DNA of 64,000 nt, taken from the NCBI RefSeq assembly GCF_902498185.1, contig NZ_CABVIX010000003.1:186001-250000 (forward strand), written 5' to 3'. Origin of the DNA: Pseudomonas fluorescens. Lineage in GTDB: Bacteria; Pseudomonadota; Gammaproteobacteria; Pseudomonadales; Pseudomonadaceae. The translations under genes and the position numbers were made by a program. The notes beneath the pieces are model-generated. The model worked only from the letters and a program-made list of their open reading frames with translations. It did no database searches and was not told where the DNA came from. Below are positions 1-8,030 of this stretch, piece by piece (the first letter of the stretch is position 1; each line of letters begins with the position of its first letter).

Positions 1-216
1 GCGGCCGCTGGGTGCTTGCACCGGCACGCTCGGCCCGTACTTGAGCAGACGGCCCAGCACCTGCTGTTGGTCGTCGGACAGATCGCCATCGACTTCGGCG
101 AAATGGGCGAATTCAGCATACAAGCCAGTAACAGCGGGGACTTTCTGGCTCAGTTGCTCGAGTAATTTACCGTGGCGAAAGGCAGAAAGGGCAGGAGCGC
201 CGCGCAGGATCAACAT
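1..216 (-). CDS. purL: Phosphoribosylformylglycinamidine synthase, N-terminal fragment
   Basis: This is the first 72 codons of a large purine-biosynthesis enzyme, the ATP- and glutamine-dependent conversion of FGAR to FGAM. The rest lies beyond the left edge of the window. The visible N-terminus starts [19 protein letters not shown], the form I know from pseudomonad PurL, and continues with a [12 protein letters not shown] segment. The ATG is at 214-216. A -10-like TAGAAT on the minus strand at 259-264 could be its promoter. It is divergent from mltF, as in other pseudomonads. Identification rests on recognition of a short N-terminus plus synteny. Confidence 0.9.
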   Translation of the reverse strand, partial: MLILRGAPALSAFRHGKLLEQLSQKVPAVTGLYAEFAHFAEVDGDLSDDQQQVLGRLLKYGPSVPVQAPSGR

Positions 217-270
217 CGTCGGGACAGCCTCAGGAAGGGGTGTGCTTAGAGGCCGTGCATTCTAGCCTAA

Positions 271-1905
<1,635 letters not shown>

Positions 1906-1924
1906 TCCGTGCCGCTTCCGCGGC

Positions 1925-2404
1925 TCAGGCCTTGGCGCGCCGGGCCTTGAAGAAGTCGCTCAGGATCCGTCCGCACTCCTCGGCCAGCACCCCACCCTCG
2001 AATATCACCCGATGGTTGAGAAACCCCTGCTCGAAGAACTGCCCCTGGCTCTGCACCACTCCCGCCTTGGGCTCGAGTGCGCCGTACACCACGCGGCTCA
2101 CCCGCGAATGCACGATCAACCCCGCGCACATGCTGCAAGGCTCCAGCGTCACATAGAGCGTGCTGCCCGGCAGGCGATAATTGCTGGCAGCCTGCGCCGC
2201 CGCCCGTATCGCCACCATCTCGGCATGCGCGCTGGGATCGCTGCCGCTGATGGGGCAGTTGAACCCACGCCCGATCACCTGCCCATGCTGCACCAGCACC
2301 GCGCCCACCGGCACCTCGCCCAGGGTCGCACCTTCGGCCGCCAGCTCCAGCGCCATGCGCATGAATTCCTGATCGCGGCTGCGATCGATGATCTGCGGGC
2401 GCAT
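1925..2404 (-). CDS. tadA: tRNA-specific adenosine deaminase
   Basis: TadA deaminates adenosine 34 to inosine in the tRNA-Arg(ACG) anticodon. The 159-residue protein has the full zinc deaminase signature: HAE (SAHAEMV, with the proton-shuttling Glu) and PCSMC for the two zinc cysteines. Length is normal for the family. The ATG at 2402-2404 overlaps the stop codon of the upstream multicopper oxidase (TGATG), so the two genes are probably translationally coupled. An in-frame GTG one codon upstream is possible. Confidence 0.95.
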   Translation of the reverse strand: MRPQIIDRSRDQEFMRMALELAAEGATLGEVPVGAVLVQHGQVIGRGFNCPISGSDPSAHAEMVAIRAAAQAASNYRLPGSTLYVTLEPCSMCAGLIVHSRVSRVVYGALEPKAGVVQSQGQFFEQGFLNHRVIFEGGVLAEECGRILSDFFKARRAKA

Positions 2405-3786
2405 CACACTACCTCGATCGCGGCCATCAGGCCGGTTTCCATGTGGTCGATCACATGGCAGTGGAACATCCAGGTACCCGGGTTATCCGCCACCAGCGCC
2501 ACCTGGGCACGTTCGTTCCTGCCCAGCAGGTAGGTGTCGGTGAACCACGGCTCGACGATCTTGTGCCGATTGGAGGAAATCACCTTGAAGCTCATGCCAT
2601 GCAGGTGGATCGGATGCTGGTACTGGGTCATGTTCTTCAGTTCGAAGATGTAGCTCTTGCCCTTTTTCAGGGTCGCGATGGGTCGGTCGGCACAGGTCTT
2701 GTCGGTGATGTCCCACGCCTGCCCATTGATCTGCCACAAACTGGGCGGCTTGCCATTGCCGGTATTGACCGACACCTTGCCCACCCACTCGAAATTGAAG
2801 TTGATCTTCTCGGCATTGGCCAGGTCCGGCTCAGCGATGGGATTGGGCGGCAGCGCGGGTGGCCACTCGCCTGGCGCCTCCTGGCTTGCGACCGAGCGCA
2901 ACGTGCCCAGGCGCACAAAGCCATCGCGCAAGGACACTTCCTCGCCGGCCTGCGGGATACGGATCGCCAGGCAGATACGCATGCCCGGCCCCAGCCAGTA
3001 TTCCTTGCCCAGCGGCCGCGGCGTGATCGGGTTGCCGTCCAGCGCGTAGACCATCGCCTCGAAGTTGCCCCTGAGGTTGATACGATAGGTCCAGGTATTG
3101 TCCAGGTTCAACAGCCGCACCCGCACTACCTGCCCCGCCGGCAGCTCGGTCACCGACTCGGGCTCGCCATTGATGGTGATCAGGCGCCCGGCCGTGCCAT
3201 TGCGCGCCGCCTCGCGCGGGATGCTGAACGGCAGCCAGCCGCCCTGCTCGTCGACGTGCCAGTTCTTCAGGCTCAGGGTACGCTCGTGGCGGAACCCGGT
3301 GGGCTCGCGCTCCTCGACGATCAACGGCCCGACCAGGCCGCGGCCCAGCTCCTCGGAACTGCTCACATGCGGGTGGTACCAGTAGCTGCCCGCATCCGGC
3401 ACGCGGAACTTGTAGTCGAAGTATTCGCCCGGCAGCACCGGCAGTTGCGAGACGTATGGCACGCCGTCCATCTCCAGTGGCAGGCGGATGCCATGCCAGT
3501 GGATGGTGGTGGCGACCGGCAGGTGATTGATGAAGCGCACCCGCAACCAGGTACCCTGGCGCACACGCAACTCGGTTCCCGGCGCTGACGGGCCAAAGGC
3601 CCAGGCCTCGGTCTTGAAGCCCGGCACCAGCTCGACATCCAGGGGCGCCGCGATCAGCTCGTAGTCGTGCCCGGCGTTCTCGTCCTCCACCTTGCCCAGC
3701 CAGTAGCGCCCCGCGCCCCCGGCGCCCAAGCCAACCACCATCAGGCCGGTCAGCCCCTTGAGCATTTGTCGACGGGTAAAGGACAT
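2404..3786 (-). CDS. Multicopper oxidase with Tat-type signal
   Basis: This 460-residue three-cupredoxin oxidase begins with a twin-arginine leader (TRRQMLKG followed by a Gly/Val-rich hydrophobic stretch), so it is probably exported folded to the periplasm. All four copper motifs are present: HWHG near residue 97, HPH near 138, HPIHLHG near 392, and HCHVIDHME at the C-terminus. The Met in the last motif fits a type-1 copper axial ligand. The family oxidises phenols, Cu(I) or Mn(II) with reduction of O2 to water; the substrate cannot be read from sequence. It lies directly upstream of tadA and overlaps it by one base. Confidence 0.9.
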   Translation of the reverse strand: MSFTRRQMLKGLTGLMVVGLGAGGAGRYWLGKVEDENAGHDYELIAAPLDVELVPGFKTEAWAFGPSAPGTELRVRQGTWLRVRFINHLPVATTIHWHGIRLPLEMDGVPYVSQLPVLPGEYFDYKFRVPDAGSYWYHPHVSSSEELGRGLVGPLIVEEREPTGFRHERTLSLKNWHVDEQGGWLPFSIPREAARNGTAGRLITINGEPESVTELPAGQVVRVRLLNLDNTWTYRINLRGNFEAMVYALDGNPITPRPLGKEYWLGPGMRICLAIRIPQAGEEVSLRDGFVRLGTLRSVASQEAPGEWPPALPPNPIAEPDLANAEKINFNFEWVGKVSVNTGNGKPPSLWQINGQAWDITDKTCADRPIATLKKGKSYIFELKNMTQYQHPIHLHGMSFKVISSNRHKIVEPWFTDTYLLGRNERAQVALVADNPGTWMFHCHVIDHMETGLMAAIEVV

Positions 3787-3914
3787 CGGAACAGGTACCT
3801 CGTATTGCGGAAATCAGCCATCCGCAGGGGCGGTGGCGATGAAGGGGCGAATACGATACACCTGCGAATGGGAAATATTAAGTGAAGAGTTGTTGCGAAG
3901 GTCAGGTCTGGGCG

Positions 3915-5510
3915 CTATGGGCGATAGCGACGGGTAACATCGGTGTCAACCTGCTCCAAACGCTGGTAGACCTTCTGCACGGCGCCTACAAGGTCCTCCC
4001 AGACCCCAGGTTGGCGCAACACTGGCATTTCCTTGGCAAGGACATTGCTGAGCGCGCCTTTGTTCTGCTCGATCGAACGCAGCAGGCGGTCTGCCTGCGG
4101 GTCTGGCATTTCCACCACTTCCTTCAACGCGGCGCGGGCCAGGGCATGGCCTCTCAGATAACGTGATTCCTCGCGCATCTGCTCGGTCAATGTCCGCCGC
4201 AGGATGCCAGAAAGGAATTCGACATGCCGCCCCAGATCCGGGTACCGCCAGCATGGCCTGGCAAGCTCGTCGCCATCGAACCGAAAATTGGACACCACGC
4301 CATCTGCGTAGGTGGTTCGCGTCGGCTCGAACTGCACGTGTGCCCTGACAGCCTCCATCAATGGCTTCGATACTTGATCCAGCACCCTGTCATAAGCCCG
4401 CCGCTCCCCGATGTCATCGGTAATGACTGCGGAGACGGGCAGGATCACGGGATCCGGAACCACTCCGTCGCGGCGCAGCACATCATTGATCAGGAATCGA
4501 TGGATGCGGCCATTACCGTCAGCAAGGGGATGTATATAGACGAAGCCGAATGCAGCCACGGCGCTGCGCATGACCGGCGACTGGCCCTGAGTACGTTCAA
4601 GGAAGCGCTGCAGGCCCGCAAGCATCAACGCGATATCTTCGGCAGGGGGCGCGACATAGTGGACGACCTCCTGGTAGCGGATGATCTCACCGACAAAAAC
4701 GGGAGACTGCCTCAGGCCATATTGGGTGATCGTGGTTCGTTCACCCAGGATATCTTGCTGCAAGCTGGCGATCAGCGACGCCGTCAAAGGCACTGCGCCC
4801 TGCCCGGTCTGCCGTGCCATCACATCCGCAAAGCGTTGGATTCGACTCGAGCGATCGCCTTCCCCTTCGATTGCGAAGCTTGCCTTGCTCTCGCGTAGCG
4901 TCATCCATGTTGCCGCACGCAAGAGCAAATCCTCGCCAAACTCTGCGGTAAGCTCATCAAGGAGCGCTCGCACGTCCAGAGCCGATGCCCGCTCGAGCGC
5001 ATCGGTCCTGACCACCGTCGGGCAGAAATGGCGAGTTCCAGGCAGGTTATCCCGCACACGCCAACGTGGCTGCTTAGTGGCGTGCGAAGAAGTGGCGGCG
5101 ACCAGCCGTGAGCTGTCGATGGCATCGACATACGTCCCCGCAAGACGCTGGGGGACGGCCAGCTCGTCGTCCATCAACCACTCGTACAAGAAGGCTGCCC
5201 TTCGAGCGTACTGGCCAGAGGGCTCGGCATCGACCCAAGCCTGGATGAACGAAGGCCCGCTACGCTGGAACAGCCGCGATAGAAATTCCAGTTGTGGCAC
5301 TTCATGGCGTAGATGAAACTGCAAATGTGCAGCCGGTTCGTCAGCTGGGCGCGCTTTTTCCACGAAGGTCTCAAGCTTGAACCCATCGACGACTTCAGTG
5401 GCACGACGCCCACCGATACGGCTCATGACACGTAGCCTGGTCATTGGCTTGATATCGAAAAAGCGCGCCAGCCACGCGGCGCCAACCGGTTCCACGGGCA
5501 GCTCGTTCAT
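3915..5510 (-). CDS. Fic-domain protein with internal inhibitory motif
   Basis: This 531-residue protein has a Fic core around HPLADGNGRIHRF (residues about 330-342), the HPFx(D/E)GNGRxxR signature, with the catalytic His and the phosphate-binding Asn and Arg intact. Fic enzymes transfer AMP or another nucleotide-derived group onto target proteins. Upstream, SFAIEGE (about residue 213) fits the (S/T)xxxE(G/N) autoinhibitory helix of class II Fic proteins, so no separate antitoxin is needed and none is seen. The first 200 residues and the C-terminal 120 are unassigned. It stands alone on the minus strand with repeats in its upstream DNA. The target is unknown. Confidence 0.85.
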   Translation of the reverse strand: MNELPVEPVGAAWLARFFDIKPMTRLRVMSRIGGRRATEVVDGFKLETFVEKARPADEPAAHLQFHLRHEVPQLEFLSRLFQRSGPSFIQAWVDAEPSGQYARRAAFLYEWLMDDELAVPQRLAGTYVDAIDSSRLVAATSSHATKQPRWRVRDNLPGTRHFCPTVVRTDALERASALDVRALLDELTAEFGEDLLLRAATWMTLRESKASFAIEGEGDRSSRIQRFADVMARQTGQGAVPLTASLIASLQQDILGERTTITQYGLRQSPVFVGEIIRYQEVVHYVAPPAEDIALMLAGLQRFLERTQGQSPVMRSAVAAFGFVYIHPLADGNGRIHRFLINDVLRRDGVVPDPVILPVSAVITDDIGERRAYDRVLDQVSKPLMEAVRAHVQFEPTRTTYADGVVSNFRFDGDELARPCWRYPDLGRHVEFLSGILRRTLTEQMREESRYLRGHALARAALKEVVEMPDPQADRLLRSIEQNKGALSNVLAKEMPVLRQPGVWEDLVGAVQKVYQRLEQVDTDVTRRYRP

Positions 5511-5552
5511 TCGATCTCCGAGTCATCAAAATCGTCAAATTCAAGATTCTAC

Positions 5553-5612
5553 TGCGTGAAACCTTTCTGCGGTGCGTGAAATCGATGAGAAAACGGTAGT
5601 TTTGCGAGAAAC
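5553..5612 (-). repeat. Short repeats upstream of the fic gene
   Basis: A TGCG(T/A)GAAA(C/T) element occurs at 5553-5562, 5573-5582 and 5603-5612, with a weaker copy (GATGAGAAAAC) at 5584-5594. The three clear copies are 20 and 30 bp apart, so they fall on the same face of the helix. They sit 40-100 bp upstream of the fic ATG, where an operator would be expected. An overlapping inverted repeat (ACGGTAG...CTACCGT) extends to the right of the last copy. Confidence 0.5.
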
Positions 5613-5650
5613 CGTTACAAAAGCTACCGTCTTCAAGGGGAGCGAGAGGC

Positions 5651-5941
5651 TTACCGCACAGGTCCCGTCATCATCCCATGCGCTACATCCTCGACCAGCG
5701 CCTTGGCCATGCCGCTGAGGTAATGCGCACCCCATACCATCTGGCCATTGCCGTCGATCCCGGCATCGAGTGTCATCTTGTAGACGCAGTCCAACAGCAC
5801 CGACGCTTGCTCTAGCGCATATTCCGCATCATGCCCCGGCTGGACCTTGAACAACCGGTCCGCGATCTTGCCGCCGACGCCTTCGCCGAAGGTGCCGATT
5901 CCAGGAGTTTTCAGTTCTTTCAGTTTCATGTTGCTGCTCAT
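5651..5941 (-). CDS. DUF3077 family protein
   Basis: This 96-residue protein is of a kind common in Pseudomonas and of unknown function. The sequence runs from a TPGIGTFGEGVGG motif through ALEQASVLLDCVYKM to WGAHYLSGMAKALVEDV, which I recognise as the DUF3077 pattern. There is no signal peptide or membrane segment. A strong GGAGG lies just before the ATG at 5939-5941. The next gene upstream on the same strand (6046-6279) is another short Pseudomonas-type protein, so the two may form a pair. Confidence 0.75.
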   Translation of the reverse strand: MSSNMKLKELKTPGIGTFGEGVGGKIADRLFKVQPGHDAEYALEQASVLLDCVYKMTLDAGIDGNGQMVWGAHYLSGMAKALVEDVAHGMMTGPVR

Positions 5942-5955
5942 ACCTAACCTCCAGA

Positions 5956-5979
5956 CGTGCGCCGCTGAACTGGCGCACG
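5956..5979. repeat. Hairpin upstream of the DUF3077 gene
   Basis: A perfect 8-bp stem (CGTGCGCC / GGCGCACG) with an 8-nt loop lies 14 bp upstream of the DUF3077 start codon. It has no T-run, so it is not an obvious terminator. It could shape the leader of the message. Confidence 0.5.
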
Positions 5980-5987
5980 CGTACCCC

Positions 5988-6027
5988 GTAGGAGCGGGCT
6001 CGTCGGAACGCCGAACCGCTGCGATAA
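5988..6027. repeat. REP-like element
   Basis: The stretch GTAGGAGCGGGCTCGTCGG followed by AACGCCGAACCGCTGCGA resembles the extragenic palindromes of P. putida (TAGGAGCGGGCT... type). It shares the core GTCGG(A/G)ACGCCGAACCG with the long hairpin at 25179-25229, which supports a common repeat family in this genome. Confidence 0.5.
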
Positions 6028-6045
6028 ATTCAACTCGGTTCTGAA

Positions 6046-6279
6046 TCAGTGCACCGCCCGCACCCGATTCAGCGCCATCTCGACCAACGCGTGAGCATTT
6101 TCAATCTCATGCATCGCGGCCAAGGTCATCACCTGTCCGGCAGGTTTGGGATGAAGCAGCACCGTCTGCTGCGCAACGGTCAGGGCGCAGACCAGGTATT
6201 CCGAGGTCTGGAGAAGCAGGGATTCGATAGAGGGAGGTGGATCAGTTTCAAAGGGTGGATCGGGGACAATCTTCAACAT
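6046..6279 (-). CDS. Short conserved hypothetical protein
   Basis: This 77-residue protein starts MLKIVPDPPFETDPPPSIE and is then largely helical, ending MHEIENAHALVEMALNRV. Similar short proteins with a K(I/L)VPDPP opening are familiar in Pseudomonas, but I know no function. The frame is open further upstream. I prefer the ATG at 6277-6279 because it has an AGAGAAG-type ribosome site and gives the conserved N-terminus. No signal peptide is seen. Confidence 0.65.
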   Translation of the reverse strand: MLKIVPDPPFETDPPPSIESLLLQTSEYLVCALTVAQQTVLLHPKPAGQVMTLAAMHEIENAHALVEMALNRVRAVH

Positions 6280-6814
6280 AGCTGTATCTTCTCTTGGCTG
6301 GAGCTGCCACAGATCTGCTGTCAAACAGAGGGTGGCAGCTGTACGCGGGTTGACAGACCGGGAGAAGACAACAGAGAAGACCGGCGCACCGAAGTGCCCC
6401 ACGCACAGCCGCCATGACACGGAGCTCACGTGGTTATCTTCTGACACGGCCTGTCAAAACCGATCGTTGAAAAGCCAACGACTGGCGGAGACTAGACCGG
6501 CAAGAAGACCACGGCAAGCGCCTAGAGGCCGTAGCAGGATAATTCGGAAACGTCCTACAAGATATAGGCAAATTCTTAAACTCAAGCGTTTATTAAGCAC
6601 TGGAATGACGGGGCTTGTGAGAGGGGATTAGCCTGGCAGAAGAAGTCCATAAAAAGGCTTGTGTTGCCCCGACCGCATGAAGGCCAGCCCTCACTTGAGT
6701 GGTCCACCTACCGTGTGGGTCGCAGGGTCGGCACATCAGCAGCGAAAGTCTTTGATCCGCCACCACTCCATCTCCATACCCTTGAGAGGGTGGCCACATG
6801 AACGCAAAAGCAGG
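6280..6814. other. Intergenic region, no gene seen
   Basis: This 535-bp stretch lies upstream of the small hypothetical gene and beyond the 3' end of the LuxR gene. It holds one clear structure, the nested hairpin at 6302-6340, and an inverted CTGTCAA (6318-6324) / TTGACAG (6350-6356) pair. The right half (6550-6800) is less GC-rich than the flanking core genes, and I see no convincing ORF, tRNA or terminator in it. Confidence 0.6.
6302..6340. repeat. Nested hairpin in a leader region
   Basis: A 9-bp stem AGCTGCCAC / GTGGCAGCT encloses a second small stem CTGT-CAA-ACAG. It sits 22 bp upstream of the start codon of the gene at 6046-6279 and would lie in its leader. It has no T-run. Confidence 0.5.
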
Positions 6815-7528
6815 TCATATCAATTTACAGCTTGCTGCTTGCGCCACCGCCTGAAGCTTACTGGAGCAGCCAATCTTTCCCAGAACTCTTTTTACATGGT
6901 AATTAACCGTATTTTCAGAAATACCGAGTATAAGAGCAACATCATGGCTACACTTTCCATCCGCCGTCCATTTCAGTATGTCGATCTCACGCGCCGTCAA
7001 CTCAAAGACTGCAGTAGAATCTAATCCGATCCGCCGTCCCGCGCGTTTGACCATATCGCCGATGCAGCGCAGCTTCATGCTGAGCGCAAGCTGCTCCTGT
7101 CCGCTAACATCAGGACTCGATCGTACAAAACATATTGAATATGTCACGCCACTGCTTGCCATTGAGGTATACGTGACTCCAGCTATTCCTCCTTCGAATT
7201 CAGGTCCGTCGGATGACTGAAACGCCAGAGGACAGAGATCATAGGCCCATGCAGCTATATCCACCCGCTTCAAGCTTTCTACAACCGCCGGCCGTAACGG
7301 TGCAATGAATTCATGGTCGATCGGCCCTAACCACATCGGAGCGCCGTGCCTGATCAATGCGCATTTGCGGCGTGTGAATGGAGTAGGAAAATCGAGCAAC
7401 AGCGATGCGCGCTCAAATTTGTATTCTAGCGCCGCGTGTTCGAGCTGCGCCGACAATTGCCGCGCATCTAGAGCGCTATCAAATGCTTCGGCGCAAGCCT
7501 TGTGCCACCGAGCGCAACCACATGACAT
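6815..7528 (-). CDS. LuxR-type transcriptional regulator, no synthase alongside
   Basis: This 237-residue protein has a C-terminal GerE/LuxR helix-turn-helix: FELTAREIDILKWTADGK, then VALILGISENTVNYHVKRVL. That region holds the usual Glu, Leu and Gly landmarks. The N-terminal 150 residues have the size and rough pattern of an autoinducer-binding domain but are divergent. A VxxSLKRxxIAAW segment occupies the DPVV...W region, and I cannot place the usual acyl-HSL-contacting Asp-Pro or the WxxxY pair. No luxI-type gene is in the window, so it may be a solo. The ATG at 7526-7528, behind GGGGGA, is preferred over an upstream TTG. It is divergent from the second leuS, with two lux-box-like palindromes between them. 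Confidence 0.85.
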   Translation of the reverse strand: MSCGCARWHKACAEAFDSALDARQLSAQLEHAALEYKFERASLLLDFPTPFTRRKCALIRHGAPMWLGPIDHEFIAPLRPAVVESLKRVDIAAWAYDLCPLAFQSSDGPEFEGGIAGVTYTSMASSGVTYSICFVRSSPDVSGQEQLALSMKLRCIGDMVKRAGRRIGLDSTAVFELTAREIDILKWTADGKCSHDVALILGISENTVNYHVKRVLGKIGCSSKLQAVAQAASCKLI

Positions 7529-7690
7529 ATTTCCCCCAATCGCCGCGAACAATTGATTTCTATTAGAGTTGTGTCCATTTATGGCAAGAAGCCACGGCAG
7601 CGGGACTGAGTATACCCATAATTCAAGCTATTCCATCAACTACGTATTTCGCCTTCCTCTGTGTAACTAACATACTCACGCCAGGTCATC

Positions 7691-7710
7691 AACTACCAGA
7701 TCTGGCACTT
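7691..7710. promoter_or_regulatory. lux-box-like palindrome 1
   Basis: AACTACCAGATCTGGCACTT is a 20-bp near-palindrome with the CT-N12-A(G) layout of LuxR/LasR-type operators; only the base after the right-hand A departs from AG. Seven of the nine bases in the central half-sites are symmetric. It is about 165 bp upstream of the LuxR-type gene and 320 bp upstream of leuS. Confidence 0.6.
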
Positions 7711-7724
7711 TTCAAGGAGACATG

Positions 7725-7744
7725 TCCTACCAAACTTGGTAGTT
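7725..7744. promoter_or_regulatory. lux-box-like palindrome 2
   Basis: TCCTACCAAACTTGGTAGTT matches NNCT-N12-AGNN exactly, and its 16-bp centre is symmetric at seven of eight positions. Its centre is 34 bp from that of the first box, close to three helical turns. It lies just upstream of the small ORF in the leuS leader. Confidence 0.65.
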
Positions 7745-7783
7745 ATACCTACAGGCCAAAAGCCGCTAGCGTAGGAAGGAGTA

Positions 7784-7822
7784 ATGCATTTTCAGGTGTC
7801 AAGTCTGAGTAGTCACACATAA
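7784..7822 (+). CDS. Possible 12-residue leader peptide of the second leuS
   Basis: An ATG at 7784 preceded at close range by AGGAAGGAG opens a short frame MHFQVSSLSSHT ending in TAA at 7820-7822. The ribosome site is better than that of most genes here. It has only one Leu codon, so a classical leucine attenuator is not obvious. Nothing proves it is translated. Confidence 0.35.
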   Translation: MHFQVSSLSSHT

Positions 7823-7838
7823 CCGGTCGAGGTACTGC

Positions 7839-7863
7839 AGTGCTCAAGAGGGTTTTGAGCACT
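7839..7863. repeat. Hairpin in the leuS leader
   Basis: A perfect 9-bp stem AGTGCTCAA / TTGAGCACT with a 7-nt loop lies 16 bp after the stop of the small ORF. No T-run follows, so it is not a textbook terminator. Further on, two mutually exclusive small stems can form: CTGCG (7923-7927) with CGCAG (7941-7945), or TTGCT (7934-7938) with AGCAA (7944-7948). Confidence 0.5.
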
Positions 7864-8030
7864 CGATGAGGAACGCGTTTATCTAGAACGCTTTAGGGCT
7901 GGGGCCAAAGCATGCAACTCTCCTGCGGATAAATTGCTTTCGCAGCAACAAGATATCCAATACTTTTCGCCGCCGAAGTGAATAGTCAAAGTATTCATTC
8001 AAAGCTATTTCCATTCAAGGACTACCGGTC

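Larger units (their letters stand above)
7529..8030. other. Divergent control region between luxR-type gene and second leuS
   Basis: This 502-bp region carries two lux-box-like palindromes (7691-7710 and 7725-7744), a 12-codon ORF with a strong ribosome site (7784-7822), a 9-bp hairpin (7839-7863) and two overlapping small stems near 7923-7948. If transcription of leuS starts just right of the second palindrome, the message would have an untranslated leader of about 250 nt. Confidence 0.65.

Noticed and set aside
3915..5510. Fic gene as half of a toxin-antitoxin operon
   Set aside because: No small antitoxin gene adjoins it, and the protein carries its own inhibitory motif.
7529..8030. T-box riboswitch controlling the second leuS
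   Set aside because: I looked for a specifier loop and the conserved T-box sequence and found neither. T-boxes are also not expected in pseudomonads.
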